Part shown: positions 38,089-47,868 of the stretch, piece by piece
Layout: each line of letters opens with the position of its first letter
Position numbering within the stretch: the first letter of the stretch is position 1
Assembly: GCA_951813605.1 (NCBI GenBank)
Contig: OX638379.1
Coordinates: 62,001-126,000, forward strand
Origin: an uncultured Bryobacterales bacterium
Lineage (GTDB): Bacteria; Acidobacteriota; Terriglobia; Bryobacterales; UBA6623
Direction of reading: 5' to 3'
Length of the DNA stretch: 64,000 bases
Translations under genes and position numbers: made by a program
Notes under the pieces: generated by a model
Database searches by the model: none
What the model was told of the DNA's origin: nothing
Seen by the model: the letters and a program-made list of their open reading frames with translations, nothing else

Positions 38089-39297
38089 ATGCCGAAGCAG
38101 GTCGTAAAGCAACGGTCTAGGGGGTTTATCTGCGTCAATGCGCACCCTGTGGGCTGCGCCCGCAATGTAGAGAACCAGATCGCGTACGCCAGCGAAAGGG
38201 GGCTCGGGGGTACGAATGCGCGCATTCGGAACGTTCTTGTCATAGGAGCTTCAGCAGGTTACGGCTTGGCAACTCGCATTGCCGCGGGCTGGGGAATGGG
38301 TTGCCGCACTTTGGGTGTGTTCCTCGAAAGGCCCCCGGCCGGACGGCGCACGGCGACCGCCGGTTACTACAACTGCGTCGCGCTCCACCGAGCTGCCGAA
38401 CGAGATGGGATTTGGGCGCGGAGCGTCAACGGTGACGCCTATTCGGACGAGTTAAAGGACAGCGTCGTTCGGGCTGTTGCCGAGTCGATGGGAAAGCTCG
38501 ACTTGGTTGTCTACAGCCTAGCGTCGCCCAAGCGGACAAACCCCAGGACCGGAAAGACCCACTCGTCCAGCCTGAAGGCCATCGGCTCCTCCTACACAGG
38601 GAAGACGATTGACTTGGCTAAGTCCGCAGTAACGACGGCAACAGTCCGCCCGGCAAGCCGGCACGAGATCGACGAGACTGTCGCGGTAATGGGAGGCGAG
38701 GACTGGCTCTGGTGGATCGATAGGCTTCTCGAGGGCGGGGCCCTCGGGGAAGGCGCACGAACCGTCGCCTACAGCTACTACGGGCCGGAGTTGACTTGGC
38801 CGATCTACAGGGATGGCACGATTGGCGCGGCGAAGCACGATCTCAAGCAAACGTCGGACTTGCTGGATGAGCGGCTCAAGAAAGCCGTCGGAGGCGCTGC
38901 ATGGATTTCGGTGAACAAGGCCGTAATCACGCAAGCTTCGGCGGCCATCCCGGTTGTTCCACTGTATGTCAGCCTTCTTTTTCGCGTCATGAAGGACAAG
39001 GGAATTCACGAGGGTTGCATCGAGCAAATGACCCGGCTGATGACCGACCATCTCGGCCAGGCGAACGGCCCGGCACTCGACGCAGACCGACTAATTCGTC
39101 TCGACGACTTGGAAATGCGCCGGGACGTCCAGCGAGCGGTCGCCGATCTCTGGCCCCAGGTCTCGACGAAGTCGCTGGCGGCTCTGGCAGACTACACGGG
39201 ATTCAAGCGCGACTTCAACAATCTCTTCGGCTTCGGGGTGGATGGTGTTGATTACTCGGAAGCCGTCGAAACCGAGCTATTTTGGGACATGCGATAG
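38089..39297 (+). CDS. fabV: Enoyl-[ACP] reductase FabV
   Basis: 402 aa from ATG 38089. The family hallmarks are RGFICVNAHPVGCARNV at the start, the NAD loop VIGASAGYGLATRIAAGWG, and the catalytic Tyr-x8-Lys in PIYRDGTIGAAKHDL. It reduces trans-2-enoyl thioesters in the last step of fatty acid elongation; FabV enzymes are known to be triclosan-tolerant. It stands alone. The other fatty-acid gene in the window is fabH. Confidence 0.95.
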   Translation: MPKQVVKQRSRGFICVNAHPVGCARNVENQIAYASERGLGGTNARIRNVLVIGASAGYGLATRIAAGWGMGCRTLGVFLERPPAGRRTATAGYYNCVALHRAAERDGIWARSVNGDAYSDELKDSVVRAVAESMGKLDLVVYSLASPKRTNPRTGKTHSSSLKAIGSSYTGKTIDLAKSAVTTATVRPASRHEIDETVAVMGGEDWLWWIDRLLEGGALGEGARTVAYSYYGPELTWPIYRDGTIGAAKHDLKQTSDLLDERLKKAVGGAAWISVNKAVITQASAAIPVVPLYVSLLFRVMKDKGIHEGCIEQMTRLMTDHLGQANGPALDADRLIRLDDLEMRRDVQRAVADLWPQVSTKSLAALADYTGFKRDFNNLFGFGVDGVDYSEAVETELFWDMR

Positions 39298-39340
39298 GTC
39301 CGGGGAGCGCAACGGCGATTCGAACTGCCCGATAATGAAT

Positions 39341-39348
39341 CGGGAGGG
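39341..39348 (+). promoter_or_regulatory. Ribosome binding site that selects the start of the LEA-like gene
   Basis: CGGGAGGG lies 7 nt before ATG 39356 but only 1 nt before the in-frame ATG 39350, favouring the later start. Confidence 0.55.
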
Positions 39349-39355
39349 AATGTCT

Positions 39356-39790
39356 ATGACGCGACTTGCTCGGCGAGGTCTCACGCTGGCGGCGGTTCTC
39401 GCGATCCTTGTCTTTTCTTCGACAGCCGCAGGCCAGCAGGGAGCAGGGGAGCCTCGGCGGGAGGGCAAGCCGCTGCTGGGAAAGGCTGGCGACGGAATCA
39501 AAGCCAGCGCGAAAGCGGTCTCCGAAGGCGCAGAAGCCCTGGCCGAGGTCGCCGTTGCTGCGGCCGAGAAGGGCCAGGAGGCTGGCGAGGCCGTTGCGGA
39601 TGGTGCGGCGGTCGCCGGCCAAGTGGCGAAGTCCGGGCTGGAGACCGCCGGACACGGAGTTCAGAAAGGCGCGGAAGCGGCCGGGGAGGGGGTTGAGGCT
39701 GTCGGTCGCGGCACCAAGAAGGGCGGGGAAACCGTAGTTGAAGGCGTTAAGTACGTGGGCCGAAAGCTGGATCCCCGCAAGGCGCGCTGA
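39356..39790 (+). CDS. Exported Ala/Gly/Glu/Lys-rich LEA- or apolipoprotein-like protein
   Basis: About 144 aa. A signal peptide (MTRLARRGLTLAAVLAILVF, then an STAAG-Q site) precedes a low-complexity region of amphipathic, 11-residue-like helical repeats such as AVAAAEKGQEAGEAVADGA, SGLETAGHGVQKGAEAAGE and RGTKKGGETVVEGVKYVG. Composition and periodicity resemble group 3 late embryogenesis abundant proteins and apolipophorin-like segments; a desiccation or membrane-protection role is speculative. Confidence 0.7.
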   Translation: MTRLARRGLTLAAVLAILVFSSTAAGQQGAGEPRREGKPLLGKAGDGIKASAKAVSEGAEALAEVAVAAAEKGQEAGEAVADGAAVAGQVAKSGLETAGHGVQKGAEAAGEGVEAVGRGTKKGGETVVEGVKYVGRKLDPRKAR

Positions 39791-39826
39791 TTCACGGATC
39801 GCCAGCGACGACAAGCAAGACCTAAA

Positions 39827-40345
39827 ATGCCGTCTGAAAGCTCGGATCAGCATCGGAAGCACGCGGCGCGGCGCGGCGCGGTGACGTTAGCTGTTGTTAC
39901 GGTCAGCGACACCCGAACGCGCAAGACGGACGCCAATGCGGCCTACCTTAGCAGCGGGATCGAAGAATCCGGCAACCGCCTGCACTCGATTCGTATTGTG
40001 CCGGACGAACCTGATCAGGTTCGGAGCGCGCTGCGCGACCTGGTTCGCGAGGAAGGCGTCCAAGTCATCCTTTTCAATGGAGGGACCGGCATTTCCCGGC
40101 GCGACAGGACCTACGACGTCCTGATCGAGGAGATCGAAAAGGAGCTGACTGGCTTCGGGGAGTTGTTCCGGATGCTGAGCTACGAGCAGGTCGGTGCCGC
40201 CGCGATGCTGTCGCGTGCCACCGCAGGAGTTTGCCGTGGCAAGGTCGTGGTTTCAACTCCCGGTTCACCCGCAGCAGTGCGGCTGGCCTGGGAAAAGCTG
40301 ATCTTGCCCGAACTGGCGCATTTGGCATGGGAAGTGGTTCGCTAG
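39827..40345 (+). CDS. moaB: Molybdenum cofactor biosynthesis protein B (MoaB/MogA family)
   Basis: 172 aa MoCF-domain protein: [20 protein letters not shown], then [20 protein letters not shown], the molybdopterin-adenylylation loop, and [21 protein letters not shown]. It acts in molybdopterin maturation. It stands alone without other moa genes; the neighbours are an LEA-like protein and a lipoprotein. Confidence 0.92.
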   Translation: MPSESSDQHRKHAARRGAVTLAVVTVSDTRTRKTDANAAYLSSGIEESGNRLHSIRIVPDEPDQVRSALRDLVREEGVQVILFNGGTGISRRDRTYDVLIEEIEKELTGFGELFRMLSYEQVGAAAMLSRATAGVCRGKVVVSTPGSPAAVRLAWEKLILPELAHLAWEVVR

Positions 40346-40389
40346 GCAGCCGCTATACTCTGGCTGTCACGACTGGCGGAATTGGAGCT

Positions 40390-40815
40390 GTGCGAGCCTT
40401 CATTGTTTCGGTACTTGCCCTGCTATTGCTTTTGGCCTGCGGGGAAGATGCGCCCCGGTCCGCGGCGGAAATCGAGACAGCCATCGAGAGCTACCTTGCG
40501 GAGCGCACCGACCTCCGCTTTGATCAAATGACCATCAGGGCGGACCGCATTCGCTATGACGGTGACCGTGCTGTGGCTTCTGTTTCGATCGTCGCCTCCG
40601 AAGACTCCAAGGCGGCAATGAAAATGATCTACGAGTTGGAACGCGGTCCGCACGGATGGCGAGTCGCGCCGACGGAGACACCTGGGCATTCCTCGGCAAG
40701 CACGCCGCCGCTGGCCGACACCCCATCGGGCCTGCCGCCTGGCCATCCGCCCACCGGTCCGCCCGCATCGCGCCTGCCGCCTGGCCACCCTCCTTTGACC
40801 GGCGAGTCGTATTAG
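40390..40815 (+). CDS. Lipoprotein with Pro-rich C-terminal repeat
   Basis: About 141 aa from GTG 40390, preceded by TTGGAG. The leader RAFIVSVLALLLLLACGED has a lipobox (LLAC) for lipidation, consistent with lnt in this genome. A small alpha/beta domain (VASVSIVASEDSKAAMKMIYEL) is followed by a tail with two copies of LPPGHPP. Function unknown. Confidence 0.65.
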   Translation: MRAFIVSVLALLLLLACGEDAPRSAAEIETAIESYLAERTDLRFDQMTIRADRIRYDGDRAVASVSIVASEDSKAAMKMIYELERGPHGWRVAPTETPGHSSASTPPLADTPSGLPPGHPPTGPPASRLPPGHPPLTGESY

Positions 40816-41195
40816 TTCTGGTTCCAACGTACTAGCGAGAGAAGTCAAGTCCTTTGCTGGTGGATCATCCATGGACACGCGCACCGCAACGAATACTTGA
40901 TCGTCTTGGCACTGAGCGGAAACGTCGAATCCACTGCTCAGTGGACGACCACGGGACTGCTTGGGCAGCGGCCCCACTAGCCCGAGACGGAGAGTGTCTT
41001 TTCGGTCCGGACTGCGGGATATACTGAGGAGTCCGATTCGGCTTGTCGCGCGGCCGATAGACCCGGAATCCAGCATGCGCTAGTTCGATCCGTGCCCGAT
41101 GCGTGCGCAGCGCAGCTCCTAACTCGCTCCGCACAGCCCACGCGCACTAGCCGTCGAGCAATCGACGCCGCACGGGCCAGCGCTCGAGAATTTTC
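40816..41195. other. Intergenic region, no gene recognised
   Basis: 380 bp before hemL. Nothing recognisable on either strand. Confidence 0.4.
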
Positions 41196-42485
41196 ATGAG
41201 ACATGATCGATCCAGTGCTCTGTTTGCCGAGGCCCAGCGATTCATTCCTGGCGGGGTGAATTCTCCGGCGCGGGCTTTCGGCGCTGTCGGACGCGAACCC
41301 GTCTTCATCATTCGCGGACATGGCTGTCGGCTATGGGACGTCGATGGCAACGAGTACATCGACTTTGTCGGTTCCTGGGGGCCCCTTCTGCTGGGGCACT
41401 GCCATCCTGCGGTGATATCGGCGCTGCGGGATGTTCTCGACGGGGGTACCAGCTTCGGAGCACCCACGGAAGCAGAGGTCGAGATGGCGCAGCTCATCTC
41501 CGATCTCATGCCGTCGATCGAGATGGTCCGGTTGGTGAATTCCGGCACTGAGGCCACAATGAGCGCGTTGCGCGTGGCTCGCGGCTACACCGGTCGCGAT
41601 TTGGTTGTGAAATTCGTCGGCAATTACCACGGCCACGTGGATTCCTTGCTTGTCAGAGCTGGATCCGGGCTGGCTACCTTGGGTATTTCCGACTCGGCGG
41701 GTGTGCCCGAGGGGTTCGCCAGTACGACCCTTCCCGCGCCCTATAACGACTTGCGTTCCTTGGAGCAACTATTCGGGCAACACGGCGAACGGATAGCCGC
41801 CGTGATCCTTGAGCCGGTTGTGGGGAACATGGGATGCGTACCTCCCCGGCCCGGGTTTCTTCAGCGGCTTCGGGAACTTTGCACTGGTCACGGCGCGGTA
41901 TTGATCTTCGACGAAGTCATGACTGGTTTCCGCGTAGCGCTCGGCGGTGCCCAGGAGCTGTATGGGGTCACTCCTGACATGACCACGCTCGGCAAGGTAA
42001 TTGGAGGCGGCCTTCCCATCGGTGCATTCGGCGGGCGCCGGGAAATCATGGAGAGCGTGGCGCCACTTGGGGCGGTCTACCAAGCGGGGACATTGTCGGG
42101 CAACCCGCTGGCGGTTGCGGGAGGACTAGCAATGCTGCGGTTCTTGCGCGACAACCCCGAATCCTACGAGCGAATCGAATCCTCGTCTGCGCGCTTGCAA
42201 GCGGGTGTGATGGCGGCAGCCGAGGCGGCCGGCGTGACGCTTACCAGCAACCGCGTCGGCTCGATGCTGACGTTTTTCTTTACCAAGCAGCAGGTTTGGG
42301 ATTGGGACGGTGCCTCCACGTGCGACACCGATGCGTTCGGGCGGTATTTCCGCGCGATGCTGACTCAGGGGATTTATCTACCGTGCTCGCAATACGAAGC
42401 GGCCTTCGTCGCGTCGTGCCACGGGGACGCCGAGATTGACCGGGCGATTGAGTGCGCGGGCCGGGCCTTCCGGAAAGCAGTGTAG
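41196..42485 (+). CDS. hemL: Glutamate-1-semialdehyde 2,1-aminomutase
   Basis: 429 aa fold type I PLP enzyme forming 5-aminolevulinate in the C5 heme pathway. Seen: IPGGVNSPARAFGAVG near the start, VNSGTEATMSALRVARG, LIFDEVMTGFRVALGG, and the Schiff-base Lys in TTLGKVIGGGLPIGAFGG. Length and motifs are typical. It would supply heme for the cytochrome oxidase and the PVC-type cytochrome in this window. Confidence 0.95.
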   Translation: MRHDRSSALFAEAQRFIPGGVNSPARAFGAVGREPVFIIRGHGCRLWDVDGNEYIDFVGSWGPLLLGHCHPAVISALRDVLDGGTSFGAPTEAEVEMAQLISDLMPSIEMVRLVNSGTEATMSALRVARGYTGRDLVVKFVGNYHGHVDSLLVRAGSGLATLGISDSAGVPEGFASTTLPAPYNDLRSLEQLFGQHGERIAAVILEPVVGNMGCVPPRPGFLQRLRELCTGHGAVLIFDEVMTGFRVALGGAQELYGVTPDMTTLGKVIGGGLPIGAFGGRREIMESVAPLGAVYQAGTLSGNPLAVAGGLAMLRFLRDNPESYERIESSSARLQAGVMAAAEAAGVTLTSNRVGSMLTFFFTKQQVWDWDGASTCDTDAFGRYFRAMLTQGIYLPCSQYEAAFVASCHGDAEIDRAIECAGRAFRKAV

Positions 42486-42557
42486 CTATCAGGTCGCCAT
42501 TGGTCTCGCCCGGATCGGCAGGCGATCGGATCGGCGAAGGCCGATGCAACCCGCCGG

Positions 42558-44426
42558 TCAGGTACCGCAGACTCTCGCGTCCTTGACATTGATGCGCCCC
42601 GAGCGGCGCCCCTTCCAGTCGTCAAGTGCAACCTCACCGACGAGGTCGACGCCTTGGGACGAGCTCTCTTTCGAGGAGGCATTGCCTTGGGTGTCGATCC
42701 CGATCCGCTCTTCCCAGTCCGCCGGCGCGCGCCACCACACGGCTTCGAATTCCCTGTCGCCCGAAGACAATTTCAGGAACACATGCCCCTTAACGGTGCG
42801 AGGGCTGCTACTAAGAATGCAGTTTCGGAGGCCAAAGAGCGGGAAGGGCAGGCCTTGGCCCCAGGGCTCGAGCCTTCGCTGCCCTTCGGCGATCGCCAGC
42901 AGGGACTCACTCGAGAGGGCCCCCGCCTTCAGTTCAGCGTCGATAGCGTAGGTCGGCTCGCGCGGCCCGCTGTTCGTTTCGGCATGCTTCCTGAATCTCT
43001 CCTGAAGAAACGTCTTGAGGTCGGCAATGCGAGAAGCCTCAATTTCTAGTCCGCACGCTCCAGCGTGCCCCCCACCCGAGACTAGGATTCCCCGGTGGCG
43101 AGCGGCGCTGACGGCTTCGCCGATGTTGAAGTCCAGTGCAGACCTGCCGGACCCCGCGAGGGAGCCGCCCTCCCGCTTTGAAAACACAATAGCCGGCCAA
43201 CCGAAACGCTTGACCAGCGAAGAGGCGACGAGCCCGACTGTGCCGGGTGTCGCTACGGTTGCAACGTACAGGTTCACAGGACCCCGCTCAAATGACTCTA
43301 GGTCGGGAGAGGAGTCCAGTTCATTCCGGGCCTCGTCGCCCAGCGCTCTTCGGGCACGGTTGTGACCGTCGAGCTTTTCCGCCAGTTCACGAGCGACCCG
43401 CTTCCTCTTTTCCCGGAGGCAACGGGCTGCTAGATCCGACTCCCCCATGCGCGAGCCGGCGTTGAGCCTCGGCCCGATCCGCCATCCGAAGTCGTCCGCT
43501 CTCGGCGCCTGCTGCAGTCCGGCGGCGTCGCAGATGCCCGAGATCCCCGGCATCCGGGCGGTGGGATTGCCCAGCAATGTGACCCCAATGCGGACTAGCG
43601 AGCGATTAAACGGAGTGTCGATGCGCATCATGTCGCACGATGTGCCGAGAGCCGCCAGCAGCGTGATTCGCTTCCGCAAGCTAGCGGTCCCGGCTGCGGA
43701 CATCCCGGCCTGGCGCAAGACCGACCGGGCTACGAACCACGTGAGGGCCGCAGCGCAGAGCGTTCCTTGCTCTCCTGGGTCGGAGGCGCTGCTAACCCTG
43801 GGATTGACAATCGAACCTGCGGTTGGCGGAGGGTCACCGTGGGGCGGGTGGTGGTCGACTACGACCGTGTCAATCCCAGTGGTCGCGTGGAACCGGTCCA
43901 GGAGGCGGCCGGAAGACGTGCCGCAATCCAGAACCGCGACGCAGCTTACGCCCTCGTTGGCTAGTTGATTCAGGCAGCGAGCGTTCGGACCGAAACCTTC
44001 CGTGTTTCTTTCCGGAACGGCCACGACCGGCTCGCGGGTCCGTCCAGGGAGGATCGCGCGCAACGTCTCGATCAAGATCGCTTGGGAAGTTGCCCCGTCC
44101 ACGTCGTAGTCGCAGAGAATGCCGACACGGCCGCGGCGAGTTGCGTCCAACAGCCTAGCCGCGGCTTCCTCGACGCCGGGAGGATCTCCGATAGCCTCCG
44201 TGGCTGTTCGCAGCGAACGCTCGGCGATGTCCGCGGCGGCGAAGGCGTCGATGCCACGGCTCGAGAGGACCTCGCCGATCGGCTCCGGCACGGCCAAGAC
44301 GCGAGCGATCTCCTTGCCGCGACGAATTCGTTCCGTCGACTCAGTGGGCCAAGACCATACGAACGGCCTCAACGGTGGCGCTCCTTTTGGGAATGGAATA
44401 AGGGCCATGCCCGCGAGAGCGAGCAT
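42558..44426 (-). CDS. recJ: Single-stranded-DNA-specific exonuclease RecJ
   Basis: 622 aa DHH-family nuclease. Motif I is ILCDYDVDGATSQA, motif III VVDHHPPHGDPP, and the DHHA1 motif SGGGHAGACGLEIEA, followed by a C-terminal OB-like region. It degrades 5'-ended single strands in recombination and mismatch repair. The start may be the ATG 44426 or the second Met six codons later. Followed downstream by no cotranscribed gene. Confidence 0.93.
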   Translation of the reverse strand: MLALAGMALIPFPKGAPPLRPFVWSWPTESTERIRRGKEIARVLAVPEPIGEVLSSRGIDAFAAADIAERSLRTATEAIGDPPGVEEAAARLLDATRRGRVGILCDYDVDGATSQAILIETLRAILPGRTREPVVAVPERNTEGFGPNARCLNQLANEGVSCVAVLDCGTSSGRLLDRFHATTGIDTVVVDHHPPHGDPPPTAGSIVNPRVSSASDPGEQGTLCAAALTWFVARSVLRQAGMSAAGTASLRKRITLLAALGTSCDMMRIDTPFNRSLVRIGVTLLGNPTARMPGISGICDAAGLQQAPRADDFGWRIGPRLNAGSRMGESDLAARCLREKRKRVARELAEKLDGHNRARRALGDEARNELDSSPDLESFERGPVNLYVATVATPGTVGLVASSLVKRFGWPAIVFSKREGGSLAGSGRSALDFNIGEAVSAARHRGILVSGGGHAGACGLEIEASRIADLKTFLQERFRKHAETNSGPREPTYAIDAELKAGALSSESLLAIAEGQRRLEPWGQGLPFPLFGLRNCILSSSPRTVKGHVFLKLSSGDREFEAVWWRAPADWEERIGIDTQGNASSKESSSQGVDLVGEVALDDWKGRRSGRINVKDARVCGT

Positions 44427-44609
44427 AGGTACCAGAGAAGGAATGCCAGTGTCTCACACGCAATAGATCCAATCTAGCGCTGTTTTGGGGAGCGCTGGGG
44501 GCAGGGTGAGAACGCCTGGTCCCGGCATTGGCGCCTCGCGAAGCCGCTTCAGGCTGAAGTGTTTCCGGGCGAGGTAGCCGGCAGATCTGTACACCGAAAT
44601 CGTTCCCGC

Positions 44610-46178
44610 TTACCTAGCGTTGTTCGGTCCATCAGCCGCGTTGCGCAGGCGTTTCGCGAGTCCGATCTCGCCCTCCGGGCGGAGCAGCGGGAATAGAATC
44701 ACGTCTCGGATCGTTGGAGAGTTCGTCAACAGCATCGTTAGGCGGTCGATGCCGACACCCTCACCAGCGGTCGGAGGCAAGCCGTAACAAAGCGCCCGAA
44801 TGTAGTCCTCGTCAATCCCGTGCGCCTCATGATCCCCGGCGGCGCGTGCCGCCGCTTGCTCCTCGAATCGATGCAGTTGCTCCAGAGGGTCGTTCAGCTC
44901 GGAGTATCCGTTAGCGATCTCCATTCCACCGCAGAAAATCTCGAACCGCTCGACCCAGTTCGGGTCACCCGGCTTCTGCTTAGACAAGGGCGAAGCCTCC
45001 ACCGGGTAGTCGTAGACCGCTGTGGGTTGGATCAGCCGCGGCTCGCAAGCGGCCTCGAACAGCTTGAGCAGCGCGACCCCTGCCGATACGCCGTGCGGCA
45101 GATCAATCTTGGGGCCGCTGCGCTGGTGAATCGCTGCAAGCTCCCGAATCTTTCCGATATCGGCCAATTCCGCGGGGTCGGGGCGTGAAGCCTTATGGGG
45201 CCAATGCTCTGCCACTGTCTCCGCTAGGGTCAGGCGATTCAAGGAGCTGAAGTCAATCTTGTGCTCGCCGAACTCGGCCGTTGTGCCGCCGTTTAGGGCG
45301 GCTTCCGCCGATTCCCGCAGAACTTCCGCGCTGAACTCCATCAAGTCTCGATAGTCGCTGTACGCCTCGTAGAACTCAAGCATCGTGAACTCGGGATTGT
45401 GATGCTTGGAGAGACCTTCGTTGCGGAAGTTTCGATTGATCTCGTATACGCGGTCCAGACCGCCCACGGTCAGCCGCTTCAGGTACAGCTCGGGAGCGAT
45501 GCGAAGGTACAAGTCCACGTCGAGAGCGTTGTGATGCGTGCGGAACGGCCGCGCCAAGGCACCGCCATAAACTGGCTGCATCATCGGCGTCTCGACCTCG
45601 ATGTAGCCGCGACGCTCGAACGTGGCGCGCAGCGTGCGAATGATCTTGTCGCGCGTGACGAACGTCTGTCTCACCGCATCGTTGCTGATCAAGTCGAGCG
45701 ATCTCTGGCGGTAGCGAATCTCGACATCCTGCAGTCCGTGGAATTTTTCTGGCGGCGGCAGCACACTCTTGGACAAGAATTCCATCGAGGACACTCGCAG
45801 TGTCAGCTCACCCGTCCTGGTACGGAATACGCGACCCTCCGCGCCGATCAGATCGCCTGCGTCAAGCAGCTTGTAAAGTTCGAAGTCGCGTTCCGAGACT
45901 TCGTCGCGACGCACGTATAGCTGGACCTGGACGCCGCCCTGTTTCACATTCGCGAAGCCGGCCCTGCCCTGGCGCCGCTTCCTTGTCAGGCGCCCGCAGA
46001 TCCGAGCCCGCGGCCTGTCGAGCTCGAGACTCTCCCCGTCTCGCTGGTCGAAGGCCGCGCGAACCTCGGGCACAGTGTGCGTTGCGTCGAACTTGTGCGG
46101 GTAGCGCTGGAAACCCAGCTTCGCAATGCGGTCAATCTTGTCGTAGCGCTGTTTGAGGATTCGATCTTCGGGAGACAA
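44610..46178 (-). CDS. lysS: Lysine--tRNA ligase (class II)
   Basis: 522 aa. N-terminal OB domain (ICGRLTRKRRQGRAGFANVK), motif 1 (RRGYIEVETPMMQPVYGGA), motif 2 (RVYEINRNFRNEGLSKHHNPEFTMLEFY) and motif 3 (GVGIDRLTMLLTNSPTIRDVILFPLLRPE) are all visible. It charges tRNA-Lys. Normal length. It is encoded downstream of a zinc-ribbon gene on the same strand. Confidence 0.95.
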   Translation of the reverse strand: MSPEDRILKQRYDKIDRIAKLGFQRYPHKFDATHTVPEVRAAFDQRDGESLELDRPRARICGRLTRKRRQGRAGFANVKQGGVQVQLYVRRDEVSERDFELYKLLDAGDLIGAEGRVFRTRTGELTLRVSSMEFLSKSVLPPPEKFHGLQDVEIRYRQRSLDLISNDAVRQTFVTRDKIIRTLRATFERRGYIEVETPMMQPVYGGALARPFRTHHNALDVDLYLRIAPELYLKRLTVGGLDRVYEINRNFRNEGLSKHHNPEFTMLEFYEAYSDYRDLMEFSAEVLRESAEAALNGGTTAEFGEHKIDFSSLNRLTLAETVAEHWPHKASRPDPAELADIGKIRELAAIHQRSGPKIDLPHGVSAGVALLKLFEAACEPRLIQPTAVYDYPVEASPLSKQKPGDPNWVERFEIFCGGMEIANGYSELNDPLEQLHRFEEQAAARAAGDHEAHGIDEDYIRALCYGLPPTAGEGVGIDRLTMLLTNSPTIRDVILFPLLRPEGEIGLAKRLRNAADGPNNAR

Positions 46179-46240
46179 GTGACGACTCCGATCCGGACGG
46201 AGCCGGAATTCCCATTGTAGGTAGCTCGGCGATTGCTAGC

Positions 46241-46456
46241 TCAGCAATAGTCCGAGCAGTCCATGAAGTAGCCGCAGCGATTGCACCGCAGACGGCAGCT
46301 TCGGCTCTCCAGCCGCTGCGAGCAGTTGGGGCAATAGAGCATCGCCAGCCGGTCCTCTCGGGCCCCGCGTCGAGATCCCCGTCGCACCAATTGTTCGGTG
46401 GCGGCCTTCTTCTGCCGCGTGACTGCGCGGGCTGTCGAACGCTTTGCATCTTTCAT
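46241..46456 (-). CDS. Small double zinc-ribbon protein
   Basis: 71 aa from ATG 46456, in an ATGA overlap with the upstream gene. A basic N-terminal half is followed by LYCPNCSQRLESRSCRLRCN and RCGYFMDCSDYC, giving eight Cys in CxxC-type spacing, enough for one or two zinc sites. Function unknown. Confidence 0.65.
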   Translation of the reverse strand: MKDAKRSTARAVTRQKKAATEQLVRRGSRRGAREDRLAMLYCPNCSQRLESRSCRLRCNRCGYFMDCSDYC

Positions 46457-47868
46457 ACGCCGACCTCTCGGATTATCTCCAGCTTTTCGTCGCTCAGATA
46501 GGCGTAGCGGTTCACCCAATACCCGTGGTCGCCGACTTCTCGCGCCACTTCGAGCCTCTTTCGGAAGTCGTCCAGCGGACCGTATCCGTGGGCAAGGACG
46601 TAAATCGGCGTGTCACCGGCGTCGCGCTGGGCTTGGCGAATCTTGCGGGCTTGGGCGCGGGGGCCTACCGGATGAGGCACGTCGGGCGGAGGGTACGAGT
46701 AGTCCTCCACTGTGGCAAGGCCGTCATCGTCTGCGATGTCTAGCCACCGCACTAGCGCTCTCGCAAGCAAGTGGCTCGAAAGGCCCGGGTTCGCTTGCAA
46801 CAGCTGATCGCCGTAGAAGCGCAGCATCATTGGCCAGTGCATGGTGTAGAGCTTGCAGCTGATCGCGGATGAATGCATGGCGACGCGCCGAAAGTCCATT
46901 CCCGACACGACTGTCCACGGCGGGGGAAACGCGTTCGGCAGCAATTCCATAGACTGGCCGCCGGATTCGTCCATCGTCCGCCGGAATCCGGCGATCATTT
47001 CTTCCACCAAAGCGGCCTTGAACCGCAGCCAGGCCGAGACGCCCGGGTAGTCCGAGAGAAGGCGCAGCAGGTGATAGCGGCCGCCGTCCGCGTCGTTCGC
47101 CCACGGTTCGAGGTCGGAATCCGCCAGTCCTCCGTGCAGCTTGGAATACAGTCGCCCGACGTCACGACGCATCCGGTCAAACGGAAATCCCATCCGCTCC
47201 GCGGCTTTCTCGGCATGGTACGAGAAATCTAGGAATACGGAGTCTAGGAAGTACGGAGGGTACTCCGGCCAGTCGATGCGCAGCCCATCGAGATCCGGGT
47301 ATTTTTGAATCAAATCGCGGATCAGAGCGTGCTCGTAGCCCAGGATATGCGGGCTTGCCAAGCTGCCGTTCTTGGCGAGGCGCTTTTCCGGGATAGTGCC
47401 GTCGGGCAACCGAGCCCTGTCCGACTCGACCGGCCCCCCGAATTGCACGCGGTAGCCCGGCGGGATAGCGGCCTGCACTTGGAAATAGACACGGATTCCG
47501 CGAGCCTTTGCGGCGACGATGAAGTCGTTGAGCAGGTGACCTTCGCGATGGGTCAGCTCCGTCGGTTTCGAAGGCTGGTAGCGCAAGCCCGAGTATAAGG
47601 AAAGGTCTGGCTCGAAACTCGGCGCAGTCTTGACATAGACCTCGCGCTTACCGAACAGCGGGCGGTCGAGCAACCGCACGCTGCCGGCGTTGGCATCGGC
47701 CGGCGGCTCGCGCTGGCCTGTTGCAGGGTCCGCCTCCTCCATCAGATACGGCGACGTGGCCACCGCATTCGCCCCGATGCGGGACAGGTTTCCTAACAGG
47801 CCGTCTATGCCTTCGCTCTGGATGTATTCCGGGAGTACCGTGACTCCAAGAAGCTTGTCGCCCGCCAT
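46453..47868 (-). CDS. Glycoside-hydrolase-like TIM-barrel protein
   Basis: About 471 aa from ATG 47868; an in-frame TTG at 47886 is less likely. The sequence suggests a barrel with catalytic-type strands: FIVAAKARGIRVYFQVQAAIPPGYR, LDGLRIDWPEYPPYFLD (Asp and Glu at a strand end) and MELLPNAFPPPWTVVSGMDF. No signal peptide, so cytoplasmic. It resembles 'hypothetical glycoside hydrolase' proteins of Acidobacteriota and Verrucomicrobiota. Substrate unknown. The overlap with the zinc-ribbon gene implies coexpression. Confidence 0.65.
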   Translation of the reverse strand: MAGDKLLGVTVLPEYIQSEGIDGLLGNLSRIGANAVATSPYLMEEADPATGQREPPADANAGSVRLLDRPLFGKREVYVKTAPSFEPDLSLYSGLRYQPSKPTELTHREGHLLNDFIVAAKARGIRVYFQVQAAIPPGYRVQFGGPVESDRARLPDGTIPEKRLAKNGSLASPHILGYEHALIRDLIQKYPDLDGLRIDWPEYPPYFLDSVFLDFSYHAEKAAERMGFPFDRMRRDVGRLYSKLHGGLADSDLEPWANDADGGRYHLLRLLSDYPGVSAWLRFKAALVEEMIAGFRRTMDESGGQSMELLPNAFPPPWTVVSGMDFRRVAMHSSAISCKLYTMHWPMMLRFYGDQLLQANPGLSSHLLARALVRWLDIADDDGLATVEDYSYPPPDVPHPVGPRAQARKIRQAQRDAGDTPIYVLAHGYGPLDDFRKRLEVAREVGDHGYWVNRYAYLSDEKLEIIREVGV

